Below are positions 9,552-17,718 of a stretch of 64,000 bases of DNA, piece by piece. Positions within the stretch are counted from its first letter, which is position 1. Each line of letters starts with the position of its first letter. Position numbers and translations under genes: made by a program. The DNA comes from Spraguea lophii (taxonomy: Eukaryota; Microsporidia; Spragueidae). The notes below the pieces were generated by a model, which saw only the letters and a program-made list of their open reading frames with translations, was not told where the DNA came from and ran no database searches. The stretch covers positions 1 to 64,000 of the forward strand of contig LDOQ01000166.1 of the NCBI GenBank assembly GCA_001887945.1, read 5' to 3'.

Positions 9552-10943
9552 TTAATCGCAAGAATAATAAGATTTTATGATTTTCCCAAGTCTTTTAATT
9601 TCGCATAAATATTTCTGATTTCTCGGTATATCAAGATGTCTTCCAATAATTGTTTTAAGTAGCATAACTTTCGTTGACGAAGTTATTTCTTCAGAATACG
9701 CTAGTAATTCGGGGAAATTTGATATCATCTGACAATCCTCATACATTAAATTTATAAAAGCCGAATAAGTACTATTATAAGAAAGTATACCTTTTATATT
9801 CATTTCTTGCTTTTTACTACAACAATCATAAAAATTTTTGATCCTGGTACTAAAAGATGTAATGTTCTGCAAGAAAGCATTAAATATATGCATATCATTT
9901 TCACGGTCAATAGTTTTTTTGAGTTCATTGTAATATTTTAAAAACATTTCATCAAAGGAATATATTGAATATATTTTATCTTCACCACAACATATTGGAT
10001 TGGCAATGAAATCAACTATTAAACTTTTTGCTGTATTTAAGAAATCTTCAAATTCTTTTAGACTTTCAAAATCAAATATTTTAATATCTACTTCATTTTC
10101 GTTTATCATATCAAAATCTAATCCTAACATATCTTGCGTATCTTGTATAAGTAATTTCAAATCATTTAATAACCGAAAAAGTTTAAGAGACAAATCATTT
10201 TCAACATTATATCTTCTCCACATCAACATATTTCCGTTGTTTAGTTGTGATGTATTAGATGATGAAATAAAATAAACACATGATCTCACTTTTGAAATAA
10301 TTTCTGTATATTTTATGATATCATTATAACTACGTCTTAAAGACTTACCCAAATCTCTATATTCATTGGCATTGTGTAAATAACTTTTAGTGTGGAAAGT
10401 TTTTATCTCACACATAATTTTTTTAAGCGCATATTTCAGATTCTTGGCCATAATCAAAAAACCATCTACGTGTTTTATTTCCTCCCACAAAGAATATATA
10501 TTTTCAATTTGAGCAGAAAAAAGAAGGAAAAATTCCACATTACATAATTTTTTTCGAACATCTTCAATTATTATACGTTTATATTTCTTTCTAGACACCT
10601 CTTTAAACTCTATTTTATAATCGCCGTAAATATTTTCCAGATCTTCTTGAAGACATTTCATATCATTATTTTTTGCAAGTTTTTTACACTCTAAAAACAT
10701 AAAATCTATATCGGACTCATGGATGCTTGATTCTTCATCTTCGGATACTTCAGAAGATGTACAATAGGACGTATCTTCAGGTAAAGATTCATTACTATTT
10801 GAATTATTTCCTGACTCGATATAATTTGGTGCTTCAATATCTTCTGATATTGCAACTTCACTGTTTCCATCTGCGCTATTATTTTCTTTATCGTTTACTT
10901 TATAACACAAAGTATATATAAAAAAAATAGAAAAAATATTCAT
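9552..10943 (-). CDS. Predicted secreted helical protein, tandem paralogue 2
   Basis: The 463-residue product starts with a hydrophobic leader (MNIFSIFFIYTLCY), fitting a signal peptide. An acidic Ser/Glu/Asn-rich segment of about 60 residues follows (about 20-80), then a long, mainly helical region with several Cys. The last 35 residues match the C-terminal pattern of the neighbouring secreted gene at 7568-9025, in the same strand and order, indicating a tandem duplication. No known domain is recognised. No clear CCC precedes this ATG. Confidence 0.68.
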   Translation of the reverse strand: MNIFSIFFIYTLCYKVNDKENNSADGNSEVAISEDIEAPNYIESGNNSNSNESLPEDTSYCTSSEVSEDEESSIHESDIDFMFLECKKLAKNNDMKCLQEDLENIYGDYKIEFKEVSRKKYKRIIIEDVRKKLCNVEFFLLFSAQIENIYSLWEEIKHVDGFLIMAKNLKYALKKIMCEIKTFHTKSYLHNANEYRDLGKSLRRSYNDIIKYTEIISKVRSCVYFISSSNTSQLNNGNMLMWRRYNVENDLSLKLFRLLNDLKLLIQDTQDMLGLDFDMINENEVDIKIFDFESLKEFEDFLNTAKSLIVDFIANPICCGEDKIYSIYSFDEMFLKYYNELKKTIDRENDMHIFNAFLQNITSFSTRIKNFYDCCSKKQEMNIKGILSYNSTYSAFINLMYEDCQMISNFPELLAYSEEITSSTKVMLLKTIIGRHLDIPRNQKYLCEIKRLGKIIKSYYSCD

Positions 10944-11200
10944 ATAAAATAAATTATAATTTAATAAATATACAACGTATTCCTATTTTTGGATGTTATT
11001 ACCCCAAAAAGAAAAAAAAGTATATTTTACCACAGTTAAAAATGTTTGTTATATATTTTATTATATTTGAATAACATCTAAAATAAATATAAGCTTAAAT
11101 TATTCTTATAATTATAAACTATAAAAAGTAAATTAAAAACAAACATCCACGTTTTTTTACTAAAAGATTTTTAATTTTTTATAAATATAAAAAATAATAT

Positions 11201-12178
11201 TTATTGTAGCATATTAATAACTCTGAGATCTTTTCCTCCATAAGCACAATAATTTTCTACATATGGGCAAAATTTTACAGAGAACATTGGCTCTCCGGTT
11301 TGGATCTTCTTTTGTAATTCTAAAGTTTCATAATTCCATAGTTTAAGACTTTCATCTGTGGAGGCTGTAATAAGACATTGATTTGCAACATCAAATGCAG
11401 TAATACATTTTCTATGTAATCCTTTCTTTATTAAAGGAGAATCAAACATTCTCAAATCATAAACATAAAAGAATCCATCTTCATCTGATGCTAGAAGTTT
11501 ATCGTTGTAAAATTTAAGCTTTTGTGGCTCAGATTCAAATTTTGTTTTAAGAGTATCATTTCCATTTCTTAAAAATATTTCGTTGTTACCCAAAATGCCA
11601 CCAAGAATATTTTCATTACTTTCTAAATAATTTACCTCTACCCCCATTTCATATTTTTCTTTGGGTTTTTTCTTTTCTAAGTCCCATTGTATAATCGTTT
11701 TATCGTTAGATCCTGTCATAATATCTGTTCCATCATATGTAATCGTATTAACTTCATCTTCATGACCTAATAGTTTTATTTGTGGAACTAAAGGATTAAA
11801 TAATAAAGCATCATAAATTTCTACATCTGGAGATGATGTTGCCACGCCAATATATTGTTTTTCTTTTTTTAAATATACACTATCGTATATTAAATCACTT
11901 AATTGTATTTCATGGTGTATAAAATATTCTGTACTTTCTCTATTTCCTGCAATTATATCAATATAAGAAGCTTCTTCGAGATTTACTATTGTAGAAAATA
12001 AAATATCCTCTTTGTATATTCTTTCATTTTCATCATCTTCACTATCTTCCATAGGCTCTTCATCAAGATTTTTAAATGTATATCCAGGAAATAATTTTTT
12101 ATCCTCTTCAGTCAAAATATATTTTTCTAACTTTTTGCATTCAATTCCTTCTTCTAAAAATTCTATATTTGTAATCAT
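11201..12178 (-). CDS. PWP1: WD40 protein Pwp1-like (ribosome biogenesis)
   Basis: The 325-residue product starts MITNIEFLEEGIE, close to the Pwp1 start pattern. An acidic stretch (about residues 38-55) comes next, then WD40 repeats forming a beta-propeller. Diagnostic are YIGVATSSPDVEIYDA and LLGHEDEVNTITYDGTDIMTGSNDKTIIQWDL; later repeats include SDEDGFFYVYDLRM and TASTDESLKLWNYE. Pwp1 is a nucleolar protein needed for 25S rRNA maturation. It is much shorter than yeast Pwp1 (576 aa), with the C-terminal extension lost. The start was placed at the second in-frame ATG because TACCCAA lies directly before it. The longer frame from 12259 would add 27 residues across this motif. Confidence 0.78.
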   Translation of the reverse strand: MITNIEFLEEGIECKKLEKYILTEEDKKLFPGYTFKNLDEEPMEDSEDDENERIYKEDILFSTIVNLEEASYIDIIAGNRESTEYFIHHEIQLSDLIYDSVYLKKEKQYIGVATSSPDVEIYDALLFNPLVPQIKLLGHEDEVNTITYDGTDIMTGSNDKTIIQWDLEKKKPKEKYEMGVEVNYLESNENILGGILGNNEIFLRNGNDTLKTKFESEPQKLKFYNDKLLASDEDGFFYVYDLRMFDSPLIKKGLHRKCITAFDVANQCLITASTDESLKLWNYETLELQKKIQTGEPMFSVKFCPYVENYCAYGGKDLRVINMLQ

Positions 12179-12180
12179 TT

Positions 12181-12183
12181 GGG
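12181..12183 (-). promoter_or_regulatory. CCC motif deciding the PWP1 start
   Basis: On the minus strand CCC lies two bases before ATG (TACCCAAATG). This is the usual start-proximal signal of the genes here and argues against the upstream ATG at 12259. Confidence 0.6.
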
Positions 12184-12842
12184 TATTTTTAAAGAAAAAA
12201 TATTTAATTCCCAAAAATATAAATTTATTATTTATTTTCGAATATTTTATAGAAAACAAAAATCAAAATAAACGTAGTATAAATTTTAATAAATAATATT
12301 GATAATTCAAATATATTATTTTAGATATTAAAATTTAGAACATTCCAAAAAAAACAAAATTTATTTATATTTTATGAGGATAAAAAGATAGAAATAAGTT
12401 ATCGAATACTATGGTACAAAGAGATTGTCTTCGTAATTTTTAACACACTATAGTATATGGTAAGATAAGGTTACTGATATGAATATTCAATAAAACTGGT
12501 ACAAATAAGTATTTATTTGAAAGAGTTAATAATCTTATACTTTGATGCCATAACTTATCAAAGTGTATTGGTTATAATTAAAACATTATTACTAAATTGT
12601 ATAATAATTTATAATACTATTTTAAATGTTCATACAGTTTTTATTTTGTTAAAGAAATAAAATATTAAATTATCATAATTTTTCAAAACTTATGCTATAA
12701 ACAAAGAAGAGAATATATTTATAATAATCAAATAAATATTATAATATTTAAAATAATATATATAATGTAATATAATCATAATATAGTGTAATTTTAAAAT
12801 AAAATATTTTGTTGATATGTTAAAATATAAGAATGTTCAAAT
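12184..12842. other. Divergent intergenic with a possible SINE trace
   Basis: This is the divergent spacer between PWP1 and GPI1. Around 12455-12515, ATGGTAAGATAAGGTTACTGA followed by AAACTGGTACAAATA recalls the family block in which GGTAAGATGAGATTAATGC is followed by AAACCAGTTAGTACAA, so a very old SINE remnant is possible. The rest is AT-rich without features. Confidence 0.3.
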
Positions 12843-12846
12843 CCCC
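12843..12846 (+). promoter_or_regulatory. CCCC motif deciding the GPI1 start
   Basis: CCCC directly abuts the ATG at 12847. The in-frame ATG at 12817 would add ten residues (MLKYKNVQIP) spanning this motif, so the later start is preferred. Confidence 0.55.
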
Positions 12847-13437
12847 ATGCAAGTAATAGAAAACGGAATTATAGAATTTTATTCTGCTATTATAACTAAA
12901 TCTGGGATAATTTTAGCTTTTCTTATGAATAATCCATTTGGCATAAAACAAGATACTTTAGTTAATAGAACTCTTGGACAGATATTTATGGCGATACATA
13001 TTGTACACAAGGATCTTATAAATTTATCTCTACAATTGGATTTTATATCTATACGCTTATCATTTTATATTATTAGAACATTTTATAGGCTGATAGTAGT
13101 ACTGCTTGTTGATCTCATAGATATTTTCAGGAATAGAAATTATAATATTTTAAAAAATAGATATGATAGTGTAGAATATGATTTAGATACTGTAATTTTA
13201 GCTTCTATAGTATTTTCTGTTGCATGTTTTGTATATTACAATATATTTTTATATTATTTCTATTTCTTAGGAATAATATTTATTTTAAAAATTATAGAAA
13301 ATAGTTTTTATATTTTAGTTACATTTATTTTATCTTGTGTTACAAAAAATAATAGAAATAAAAAAATAAATTTTAGAAATATAATATCTAGTATATGTAA
13401 TTCGTTATTAGATGGAGTAATAGGCAAATATAAATAA
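12847..13437 (+). CDS. GPI1: GPI1/PIG-Q subunit of GPI-GlcNAc transferase
   Basis: Gpi1 (PIG-Q) stabilises the ER complex that adds GlcNAc to phosphatidylinositol, the first step of GPI-anchor synthesis. The 196-residue product has the family signature FLMNNPFGIKQDTLVNRTLG (compare P-x-G-x-K-L-N...LG), then FIRLSFY-like membrane segments. YDLDTVILASIVFSVACF and a YYNIFLYYFYF membrane helix correspond to the conserved D-T-x-x-x-x-x-I-x-F block. Several membrane helices are evident. It is far shorter than yeast Gpi1 (609 aa) and keeps mostly the conserved core. GPI2, another subunit of the same enzyme, lies 2.1 kb downstream on the opposite strand. Confidence 0.72.
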   Translation: MQVIENGIIEFYSAIITKSGIILAFLMNNPFGIKQDTLVNRTLGQIFMAIHIVHKDLINLSLQLDFISIRLSFYIIRTFYRLIVVLLVDLIDIFRNRNYNILKNRYDSVEYDLDTVILASIVFSVACFVYYNIFLYYFYFLGIIFILKIIENSFYILVTFILSCVTKNNRNKKINFRNIISSICNSLLDGVIGKYK

Positions 13438-13523
13438 ATAGTAAAATTAATATATTCTGTTTTTTATAGTCAGAAAATATACTGATGTTTTATAATTTTT
13501 TTTAGAAATCATTCTTTCTCCCC

Positions 13524-14012
13524 ATGGAAATAATAAATAAAATTTTTGAAATGAATTGTATAATGGATAATAATTTTAATTTGATATTAAAACTATTACG
13601 ACCAAAAAATAACAATTACATAGAAGACATTTCTTTAATACTTACATTACCAAGAAAAATTTCGGATGATAAATATAAAATTTTAATTGAAAAGTATTTA
13701 TCAATGGATTATTTATATTTAGTAGAAGTTTATAAATTCTTGAGAGAGTATGGTGATGATATTTTATTAGAAAAATATATGAGCAAATTTAATAATACAG
13801 ATGAGAATGAAATAGTTAAAAAAACAGAAACGGATGATAGGAGAAAAATGAAAAAGCGAAAAAAAGATAAAATAAGAGCTGAAAAAAGAAAATGGAAAAA
13901 AATTAATATGAAAGAAAATACAGAAAAGGTTAATAAAATAAGAGAAGAAAAAATAGAATATGAAAATAAAATGAGAAAAATATATAGAGAACTTAACTGG
14001 AAATATAAATAA
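13524..14012 (+). CDS. Unknown basic protein with C-terminal coiled coil
   Basis: The product is 162 aa. The first 95 residues are predicted helical and mildly acidic (MEIINKIFEMNCIMDNNF...). The last 65 are very basic and helical (RRKMKKRKKDKIRAEKRKWKK, then NKIREEKIEYENKMRKIYREL), typical of a nuclear or nucleolar coiled-coil tail. CCCC directly precedes ATG, and the gene follows GPI1 on the same strand after 86 bp. I do not recognise the family. Confidence 0.62.
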   Translation: MEIINKIFEMNCIMDNNFNLILKLLRPKNNNYIEDISLILTLPRKISDDKYKILIEKYLSMDYLYLVEVYKFLREYGDDILLEKYMSKFNNTDENEIVKKTETDDRRKMKKRKKDKIRAEKRKWKKINMKENTEKVNKIREEKIEYENKMRKIYRELNWKYK

Positions 14013-14076
14013 ATTATAATTTTATATTTTGTTTATTATTATATGTTTTTGTATTCACTATTCCTTTGGAGTTGTA

Positions 14077-14149
14077 GTCACTGTAGTGTAGTGGTTATCA
14101 CGTATCCTTTACACGGATAAGGTCTCCGGTTCGATCCCGGACAGTGACA
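14077..14149 (+). tRNA. tRNA-Val (anticodon UAC)
   Basis: This 73-nt cloverleaf has acceptor stem GTCACTG/CAGTGAC with discriminator A. The D arm lies in an A box TGTAGTGTAGTGG. The anticodon stem is TATCC/GGATA with loop TTTACAC, giving anticodon TAC. The T arm is CTCCGGTTCGATCCCGGA with a perfect B box. No intron is present and CCA is not encoded, as expected in a eukaryote. Confidence 0.96.
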
Positions 14150-14826
14150 TTTTTTTATTTTTTGGTAAATATTTCTATGAATTAAATTTCAAAACTGTTC
14201 TAATTCATTTAATGATATTTCATTATAAAAAGACATAATATGTTTTTTGTAAGTACTGTTTTTTTATTCTTGGCTCAAAAGAATTTCGTTTCTTCTTTTA
14301 AAATCACAAAGTTCCATTATTTTTTTAATCACAATGTATTGAATGTATGCAATTACTTCGTCTTTTATACCTGATTTTAGTATTAAATTTAGGTTTCAAT
14401 ATTAAATTTAAGTACTACGCCATTCCGGATTAACACGAAAGGTAATATTTCTATATTTGTTTTGTAGTAGATTTCAGTTCATATATATTAATAAGTTTTA
14501 ATTTCTATACTTTTTAGTTTCCATTCGCTTAAAATTGTTTAAACATGTAATCCCAATCTAACCAATCTTTATATTATACACCTCTTTATTATAAATGAAA
14601 TTAACTGGTCTGTTATATGCAATAAGTAAAATGGTTTTTATTGTGATATCAAGTTTCATTCAAACTTTATTGTTTGTTGATACCGGTTTTACATAATAGC
14701 CACTTAACTTCTTGCTCATTTTTACCTGATATTTATCAGACGATATTGTATCAATAAAAACCAGTTAAAGTAAATAATGAAAAATTTTTAAGATCATATT
14801 TCTTATATCTCAAAACATGACCCTCA
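14150..14826. other. Intergenic with a weak reverse-strand coding trace
   Basis: On the minus strand a frame of about 43 codons runs from roughly 14400 to 14268. It ends MELCDFKRRNEILLSQE and then a stop. A similar stretch (MKFYDFKRKN, minus strand) occurs near 36345. The two are also alike at base level around TGATTTTAAAAGAA, suggesting remnants of one dispersed sequence. Nothing else is visible. Confidence 0.3.
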
Positions 14827-15492
14827 ATGGTTTTTCGTATAACAATAGATGGGACTGCAGGTAGTGGTAAAAGTACAACTGCAGATGTACTTGCATCAAA
14901 ATTAAATTATACAAGAGTCAACAGTGGGTATATTTATAGATGTATTACAGCATATGTATTAAACATATATTCTGAAAATTACGATCTCTCTTCCAATGAA
15001 TTTTTTGAAAAAATACAAAATTTAAAGATATCTTTGAAAAATAATAGATATTATGTTATGGATCAAGATTTTACAGACAAATTAAGAACACCATTGATCG
15101 ATAAACATGTTCCAAATATATCAAAAGAACCTTTTATTCGAAAAAAAGTTAGACAATTGCAATTAGATATTATCAATTCATCAGAGACAGGAGTCGTAAT
15201 TGATGGTAGAGATACAGGTACTGTCGTTGTGCCAGATGCTGAAATAAAATTTTTTATGACTGCTTCTCCAATTGTAAGAGCTAAAAGAATGAAAAAAAAC
15301 GAAAATGAAGATATTTTACCATTGGATGAAATAGAAAAGGCTATCATAAAAAGAGATGAGTTAGATAAAAATAGAAAAGAAGGTAAACTTATTTGTCCGA
15401 AAGATGCAATAATTATAAAGAACGATAATTATACCTTTCAAGAACAGGTAGATATCATGCTTGAAAAAATCTTTGAAATAATGAAACAGTAA
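14827..15492 (+). CDS. cmk: Bacterial-type (d)CMP kinase
   Basis: This enzyme phosphorylates CMP/dCMP with ATP (EC 2.7.4.25). The 221-residue sequence has a P-loop at residues 9-17 (GTAGSGKST) and the substrate-site VNSGYIYR near 31-38. At 126-143 comes the strongly diagnostic DGRDTGTVVVPDAEIKFF, then TASPIVRAKRMK in the LID region. Eukaryotic UMP/CMP kinases belong to the adenylate-kinase-like family and lack these motifs, so this is the bacterial Cmk type, as is its length of about 220 aa. Horizontal acquisition is likely. The gene carries the local CCCTCA-ATG start signal, so it is a resident nuclear gene and not contamination. Base usage looks like that of its neighbours. Confidence 0.9.
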   Translation: MVFRITIDGTAGSGKSTTADVLASKLNYTRVNSGYIYRCITAYVLNIYSENYDLSSNEFFEKIQNLKISLKNNRYYVMDQDFTDKLRTPLIDKHVPNISKEPFIRKKVRQLQLDIINSSETGVVIDGRDTGTVVVPDAEIKFFMTASPIVRAKRMKKNENEDILPLDEIEKAIIKRDELDKNRKEGKLICPKDAIIIKNDNYTFQEQVDIMLEKIFEIMKQ

Positions 15493-15571
15493 AGAATTAA
15501 AATTTGTTGAACAATAATTTCTTTGGAATTATTTGATGATAACTTAATGATATAAAAATTATATAGCAAAA

Positions 15572-16354
15572 TTATTTATTTTTACAAGTATATTTTTTAA
15601 TTTCATACTCTGTAAAAAATTTTACAAAAAAATAGGAAAAAATAACCAACACTACAGTAATTATGATAGTAGCTCTATACAACAGTTTATCTATTATATA
15701 TGAAAATATACATGTTATTACAAAAAACGTAATTATCAAATTTTTCAAGCTTAGTTCCAATATGTTCAAAAGAAAATACGGTAATGAAATCATAATAAAT
15801 AAACACAACACCATAATCATCAGAGAATGACTAATATTATCTGTTCTGGATAATAACAATATAGAAGCCATTATAGTACATATATTACCACCCATACCTT
15901 TATTTAGCACATAATCGCTATTTTTACTTTTTTCGTGATATAATAAATAAGAAGACACAGAATCTACAGAATAATAAAAATTCAAAATAAAATAATGTAA
16001 ATATATTGTATCACTGGATATCTCATTAGTAAGACTGGCTATATGAGAAATACATGAATACATTATTATTATAGATATAGCACCAGATTGACAAAATACA
16101 TATGAGTCTCTTGTATGTAATATTATTACAATACTAAAAAACATACAAAATATGAGTTCTAAATCTATTACAGCCACTCTGTTATTTTTTAACATCAAAA
16201 ACAATGAAAAGTGTATTATTACCAAATACATATAAAATAATAAGAATAAGACATCCCAAAATAATATATTGTATTTTTTATATATTTCATCTGTATTTTT
16301 TGTGAGAGGTTTTATTTCAGATATTTTATTTTCATATAATTTTATCCTCTTCAT
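15572..16354 (-). CDS. GPI2: GPI2/PIG-C subunit of GPI-GlcNAc transferase
   Basis: Gpi2 (PIG-C) is a multi-spanning ER subunit of the enzyme that makes GlcNAc-PI. The 260-residue product has about eight hydrophobic helices. It carries the family core LTNEISSDTIYLHYFIL, later LLYHEKS, and MGGNICTIMASILLLSRTDN, which match the PIG-C pattern L-T-x-x-I-S-x-D-T-I-Y...N-A-x-x-x-x-S-x-x-L-A-S-R. The start was set at the internal ATG because ACCCAG directly precedes it; the longer frame from 16423 would add 23 residues. Together with GPI1 nearby, it shows that the GPI-anchor pathway is kept. Confidence 0.85.
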   Translation of the reverse strand: MKRIKLYENKISEIKPLTKNTDEIYKKYNILFWDVLFLLFYMYLVIIHFSLFLMLKNNRVAVIDLELIFCMFFSIVIILHTRDSYVFCQSGAISIIIMYSCISHIASLTNEISSDTIYLHYFILNFYYSVDSVSSYLLYHEKSKNSDYVLNKGMGGNICTIMASILLLSRTDNISHSLMIMVLCLFIMISLPYFLLNILELSLKNLIITFFVITCIFSYIIDKLLYRATIIITVVLVIFSYFFVKFFTEYEIKKYTCKNK

Positions 16355-16356
16355 CT

Positions 16357-16359
16357 GGG
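16357..16359 (-). promoter_or_regulatory. CCC motif deciding the GPI2 start
   Basis: CCACCCAG precedes ATG on the minus strand. It lies inside the extension that the upstream ATG at 16423 would create, so the start at 16354 is preferred. Confidence 0.6.
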
Positions 16360-16564
16360 TGGTTAAAAAAAGGAAAAATATTTTTTTTCTATCGGATAAT
16401 ATTTTGAAAGAAGGAAAAAGCATAGTTTATAGATGTTGAAATATAATATTTATTTATGTGTGAAATATAATCTTTATTGAAAATATATAAAAATACTCTA
16501 AAAAAATATATTATTGAAGAATTTTAAAATGTAATGAATTTTTCTTGTTTTGCAAAACAATTAA

Positions 16565-17058
16565 GTCCCGCCTGGCCCAGTGGTCGTGGGGTGGTAACCA
16601 AACCCCAAGCCTGGCGGGTTCGAATCCCTCATCCAGAAAAAAATTTTCAAAACAAAAAAAAATAATAATAAACGGAGAAGAGAAGAAAAAGGTTGTTGAG
16701 TGGGTGAGGTTTCGATAGCGCAGCATAGCTGTGCCTTGTATGACGGCCCCGCTACTAGATTAAAGTAGTGTTCAGCTGATGTAGTTGCAATCCCTGTATT
16801 GATTTGTGACTCGGCCAATACTATGCAACGAAAGAGGCTGGGAATTCCTTAAGAGCTGGAAGTGGGGGCGGCGACGCGCACCATACGCAAAATCCTAACA
16901 CTCTGGAGCATAAGGTAAGATGAGATTAATGCATATCTGTAGTGAAACCAGTTAGTACAAGTTTAATGTCGCTCGAGGAACCGAAGGTCACAGACCATGG
17001 TAGGCCGCAACCGGCCAGGAAGCTTTGATAAATAAAAGTTTCATTCGTAAAAAAAAAA
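16565..17058 (+). mobile_element. SINE copy E, full-length with perfect target-site duplication
   Basis: This is the best copy of the family. The A box TGGCCCAGTGG is at 16573-16583 and the B box GGTTCGAATCC at 16617-16627, with normal tRNA spacing. An A/G-rich linker follows, then the conserved body and the end GATAAATAAAAGTTTCATT plus a short A-run. The 13-bp sequence GCAAAACAATTAA flanks it on both sides (16552-16564 and 17059-17071). A 13-bp perfect duplication with a 3' A-rich tail is the hallmark of LINE-mediated insertion. The insertion lies between GPI2 and UBA4. Short frames inside it are not genes. Confidence 0.96.
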
Positions 17059-17071
17059 GCAAAACAATTAA

Positions 17072-17718
17072 TAAATTTCTTTGTAATTTTATCTTTTTTG
17101 GATTTTATGATTTAGATCTTTTAATTAAAACATCTCAACATTATATTTGGTTTATATTTTTATAAGGCACCTTGATTATAAGATTCTTTCAATAAATAAA
17201 GTTTTTGCCTTTTTTTAAAAAACAATTGTTTATACAAATTATTATTATGTCATGTTTTTATATATTCCAATTTCGTTATTATTATTTTTTTTTATTTATG
17301 GTTATTTATTAAAAAGATTACCATAATGAATTTTAAATATATAAGATATATTTATCACAGATATAATTATAAGTTTAAAAAAGCATATAATTTATTATTA
17401 AAGTTAAAGTATATGTTTTAATAATTAGCCAGTAAAATATTTTATTATTTTATCTTATTTATTAGAAACATACTGTTATGAACAGTCATAACACTAACGC
17501 TCTATAATTATTTATATGTTATCAAAAATGGTAAACAAACTGAGTATTCATTCCAATTGACATTCTTTCCTATTTGACATTATTTTCTTTTTAAAAATAA
17601 GGATAATATACCATAAAACATAAATATTGATATCTTAGGTTGTTTTACTTTATAAAAATCAATATTAATCGATTATTGCTACCAAAACAAATAAAAAATT
17701 ATTCAAAAACCTTTTATT
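17072..17718. other. Intergenic, nothing recognised
   Basis: AT-rich spacer downstream of SINE copy E, up to the UBA4 stop. No frame, tRNA or family repeat is visible. Confidence 0.5.

Noticed and set aside
14160..14200. SINE-tail-like TTTCTATGAATTAAATTTCA after tRNA-Val
   Set aside because: The sequence upstream is the intact tRNA gene, not the SINE body, and the match is short.
16565..16640. tRNA-like sequence with good A and B boxes as a functional tRNA gene
   Set aside because: The acceptor ends do not pair as a 7-bp stem and no clear 7-base anticodon loop forms. The same sequence recurs as the head of a 490-bp repeat, so it is a SINE promoter region.
16511..16818. Two overlapping minus-strand frames
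   Set aside because: They are antisense to SINE copy E, including its B box and tRNA-like head. They are not conserved as protein between copies.
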